NCBI GenBank assembly: GCA_019638525.1
Contig: JAHBTO010000002.1
Location: 372,001-436,000 of the forward strand
Reading direction: 5' to 3'
From: Ferruginibacter sp.
GTDB taxonomy: Bacteria > Bacteroidota > Bacteroidia > Chitinophagales > Chitinophagaceae
DNA length: 64,000 nt
This document shows, one piece after another, positions 62,552-64,000 of the stretch (position 1 is its first letter; every line of letters starts with the position of its first letter). The position numbers and the translations under genes are program-made. The notes under the pieces are model-generated. The model made no database searches. It was not told the origin of the DNA and was given only the letters and a program-made list of their open reading frames with translations.

Positions 62552-63733
62552 TCAATAAACTAACTGCTCATCTTTTAATTGAATTATCAATTCTTTTTTT
62601 TCTGCTTCGGCCACCCTGCCAATAACCTGTGCAGCAATTCCAAATTCATTTGCGGTTGCTATCATGGTTGCAGCATCAGCGGTATCACAATAAATTTCGA
62701 GCCTGCAGCCCATGTTAAACACTTCGTACATTTCCTTATTGCTGCTGCCACTGTTTTGTTGTATAATTTGAAAAATTTCAGGCGCTGTAAATAAATTGTC
62801 TTTTATTATTTTAAAATTGCCCGGCAGGTATTTCATGCACTTTGTTTGCCCACCGCCGCTGCAATGTACCAGGCCATGAATTTTATTGAAATGGTTTTGC
62901 AGTAAAACTTTCATTACCGGTGCATAGGTTCTGGTAGGAGATAGTATAAGGCTGCCAACTGTAGCCTGTAATTTTGTTCGGCTATTATTTACTTCTACTG
63001 TATCGGTTAGCCTGTGTTCACCTATATATACAACATCGTTTTCCAGGCTGTTGTCAAAAGATTCTTTAAAGCTATCAGCATAGTATTTACTGAGTACATC
63101 GTGCCTTGCACTGGTAAGGCCATTGCTTCCAATGCCGCTGTTGTAAGCTGTTTCGTACGATGCCTGCCCATGGCTTGCAAGACCTACAATTACATCGCCG
63201 GCTTTAATTTTATCATTGCTGATGATTTTATCTTTTGGCCAACGGCTTGTCATGGTGCCATTAACAGCAACGGTACGCACCACATCACCCACATCGGCAG
63301 TTTCGCCGCCAAGGTAATGTATGTTAATGCCAAAATTTTTCAACAGTTCAAAAAATTCCTGAGTACCGCCAATCACTTGTTCAAGCACATTGCCCGGTAT
63401 CAGTTTTTTGTTTCGGTCGATGGTGCTGTTAAAAACAATATCATTGTGAATGCCTACGCAAAGCAGGTCATCTAAATTCATTACTATGGCATCCTGTGCA
63501 ATGCCTTTCCAAACTGAAATATCGCCGGTTTCTTTCCAGTACAGGTAGGTCAAAATACTTTTAGTGCCTGCGCCATCGGCATGCATGATATTTACAAACG
63601 CATCATCGCCACCCAAAAAATCGGGATAAATTTTACAGAATGCATGTGGGTACAATCCCTGGTTAAGATTTTTTACAGCAGCATGCACTTCTTCTTTTTG
63701 TGCAGATACGCCCCTTTTATTATACAAACTCAT
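62552..63733 (-). CDS. purM: Phosphoribosylformylglycinamidine cyclo-ligase (AIR synthase)
   Basis: A 393-residue purine-synthesis enzyme that closes FGAM to AIR with ATP, the step after PurL. The start is set at 63733 (MSLYNKRGVSAQKEEVHAAV), the usual Bacteroidota start, with a -7 box five bases upstream; an ATG 14 codons earlier would include the promoter. Motifs are MHADGAGTKSILTYLYW, NLDDLLCVG, GGETADVGD and, late, HCSGGGQTKCMKYLPG and EVFNMGCRLEIYC. It is somewhat longer than E. coli PurM. It diverges from ribF. Confidence 0.92.
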   Translation of the reverse strand: MSLYNKRGVSAQKEEVHAAVKNLNQGLYPHAFCKIYPDFLGGDDAFVNIMHADGAGTKSILTYLYWKETGDISVWKGIAQDAIVMNLDDLLCVGIHNDIVFNSTIDRNKKLIPGNVLEQVIGGTQEFFELLKNFGINIHYLGGETADVGDVVRTVAVNGTMTSRWPKDKIISNDKIKAGDVIVGLASHGQASYETAYNSGIGSNGLTSARHDVLSKYYADSFKESFDNSLENDVVYIGEHRLTDTVEVNNSRTKLQATVGSLILSPTRTYAPVMKVLLQNHFNKIHGLVHCSGGGQTKCMKYLPGNFKIIKDNLFTAPEIFQIIQQNSGSSNKEMYEVFNMGCRLEIYCDTADAATMIATANEFGIAAQVIGRVAEAEKKELIIQLKDEQLVY

Positions 63734-63738
63734 AGCTG

Positions 63739-63746
63739 CAAAACTA
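63739..63746 (-). promoter_or_regulatory. purM promoter -7 box TAGTTTTG, five bases from the ATG
   Basis: The minus strand matches TAnnTTTG and is followed by CAGCT and the ATG, again predicting a leaderless or nearly leaderless mRNA. Confidence 0.45.
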
Positions 63747-63783
63747 AATGGCAAATCTGAATAAACCATTTTCAATTATCAAC

Positions 63784-63791
63784 TACATTTG
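63784..63791 (+). promoter_or_regulatory. ribF promoter -7 box TACATTTG
   Basis: An exact TAnnTTTG match 12 bases before the ribF ATG, in the 70-base divergent gap shared with purM. Confidence 0.5.
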
Positions 63792-63803
63792 CACTTTGTA
63801 ATT

Positions 63804-64000
63804 ATGCAGATACACAGAGACATTAACAACCTACCCCATTTTCGCAATGCCGTAATTACTATTGGTACTTTCGACGGGGTGCATGCAGGCCACAGGCAAA
63901 TCATCAACAGCCTTAATGAAGAAGCAGCCAAAGCAAACGGCGAATCGGTTATCATCACATTTCATCCGCATCCACGTAAGGTTGTATCCTCCATTATTAC
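63804..64000 (+). CDS. ribF: Bifunctional riboflavin kinase / FAD synthetase, 3' truncated by window edge
   Basis: ATG at 63804 opens a frame that runs off the window after 65 codons. It encodes an N-terminal strand ending VITIGTFDGVHAGHRQIIN, which contains the adenylyltransferase GxFDGxHxGH motif, and then VIITFHPHPRKVV, both hallmarks of RibF/RibC FAD synthetases. The kinase half lies outside the window. The enzyme makes FMN and FAD. It is divergent from purM, with promoter boxes for both genes in a short shared gap. Confidence 0.93.
   Translation, partial: MQIHRDINNLPHFRNAVITIGTFDGVHAGHRQIINSLNEEAAKANGESVIITFHPHPRKVVSSII

Overview
The window is a chromosomal segment of a member of the Bacteroidota, most likely a Chitinophagaceae-like organism (inference). 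The sequence supports this in several ways. Two secreted proteins carry type IX secretion sorting tails, one type B (4004-6064) and one type A (8864-11407). Promoters match the Bacteroidetes -7 box TAnnTTTG. Ribosome binding sites are mostly absent. Typical lineage families are present: glutamine synthetase III, DUF4407, large TraB/GumN proteins and BlaI/M56 pairs. The DNA is AT-rich and gene-dense. I saw no rRNA, tRNA, CRISPR array, insertion sequence or prophage. CutC is cut at the left edge and RibF at the right edge.

Layout: 1-4000 holds cutC, an M13 peptidase, a PH/SHOCT membrane protein and a YdeI-type protein. 4000-12700 (minus strand) holds a gliding-type secreted protein, MutS, a secreted alpha-amylase and a DUF4407 membrane protein. 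12.9-18.9 kb holds lolA, ubiX, an APC permease, a lone HsdR_N nuclease-like domain, and AMP nucleosidase followed by a double ABC ATPase. 18.9-31 kb holds a 1224-residue TraB/GumN protein, queA, an Mpo1-like protein, a YCII protein, aspartate kinase, an Ldh-type dehydrogenase, a small LTxxQ protein and glutamine synthetase III. 32-43 kb is a plus-strand housekeeping block: purL-hldD-proC, pyrG-trmH, a UbiA prenyltransferase, ruvX, def and two exported proteins. 43-56 kb holds a TPR protein, dnaG, DUF4349, EVE, a saccharopine dehydrogenase-like protein, a sirtuin with a YdeI protein, an M48 protease, plsY, prmA, pnp and rpsO. 56-64 kb holds two glycosyltransferases, ftsE, a BlaI/M56 sensor pair, purM and ribF.

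The two signals most worth attention are these. (1) A BlaI repressor gene, preceded by two identically built operator-like palindromes 20 bp apart, is followed by an 890-residue protein. That protein joins an M56 (BlaR1-type) membrane protease, a complete N-acetylmuramoyl-L-alanine amidase domain, plug-like segments and a TonB C-terminal domain. (2) Degenerate arrays keep a strict 7-nucleotide phase (heptamers such as TTTTGAC, TTATGAA, GTTGNNN). They fill four intergenic gaps, usually as mirrored arms on opposite strands. One array ends at the 5' edge of the UbiA gene, which lacks an ATG at its conserved start.

Other points are a transglutaminase-like protein that has lost its catalytic Cys, a sirtuin without zinc cysteines, several promoters so close to the start codon that leaderless mRNAs are likely, and a long glnA terminator hairpin with an embedded 21-codon frame. 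All motif calls were made by eye. No database search was run.
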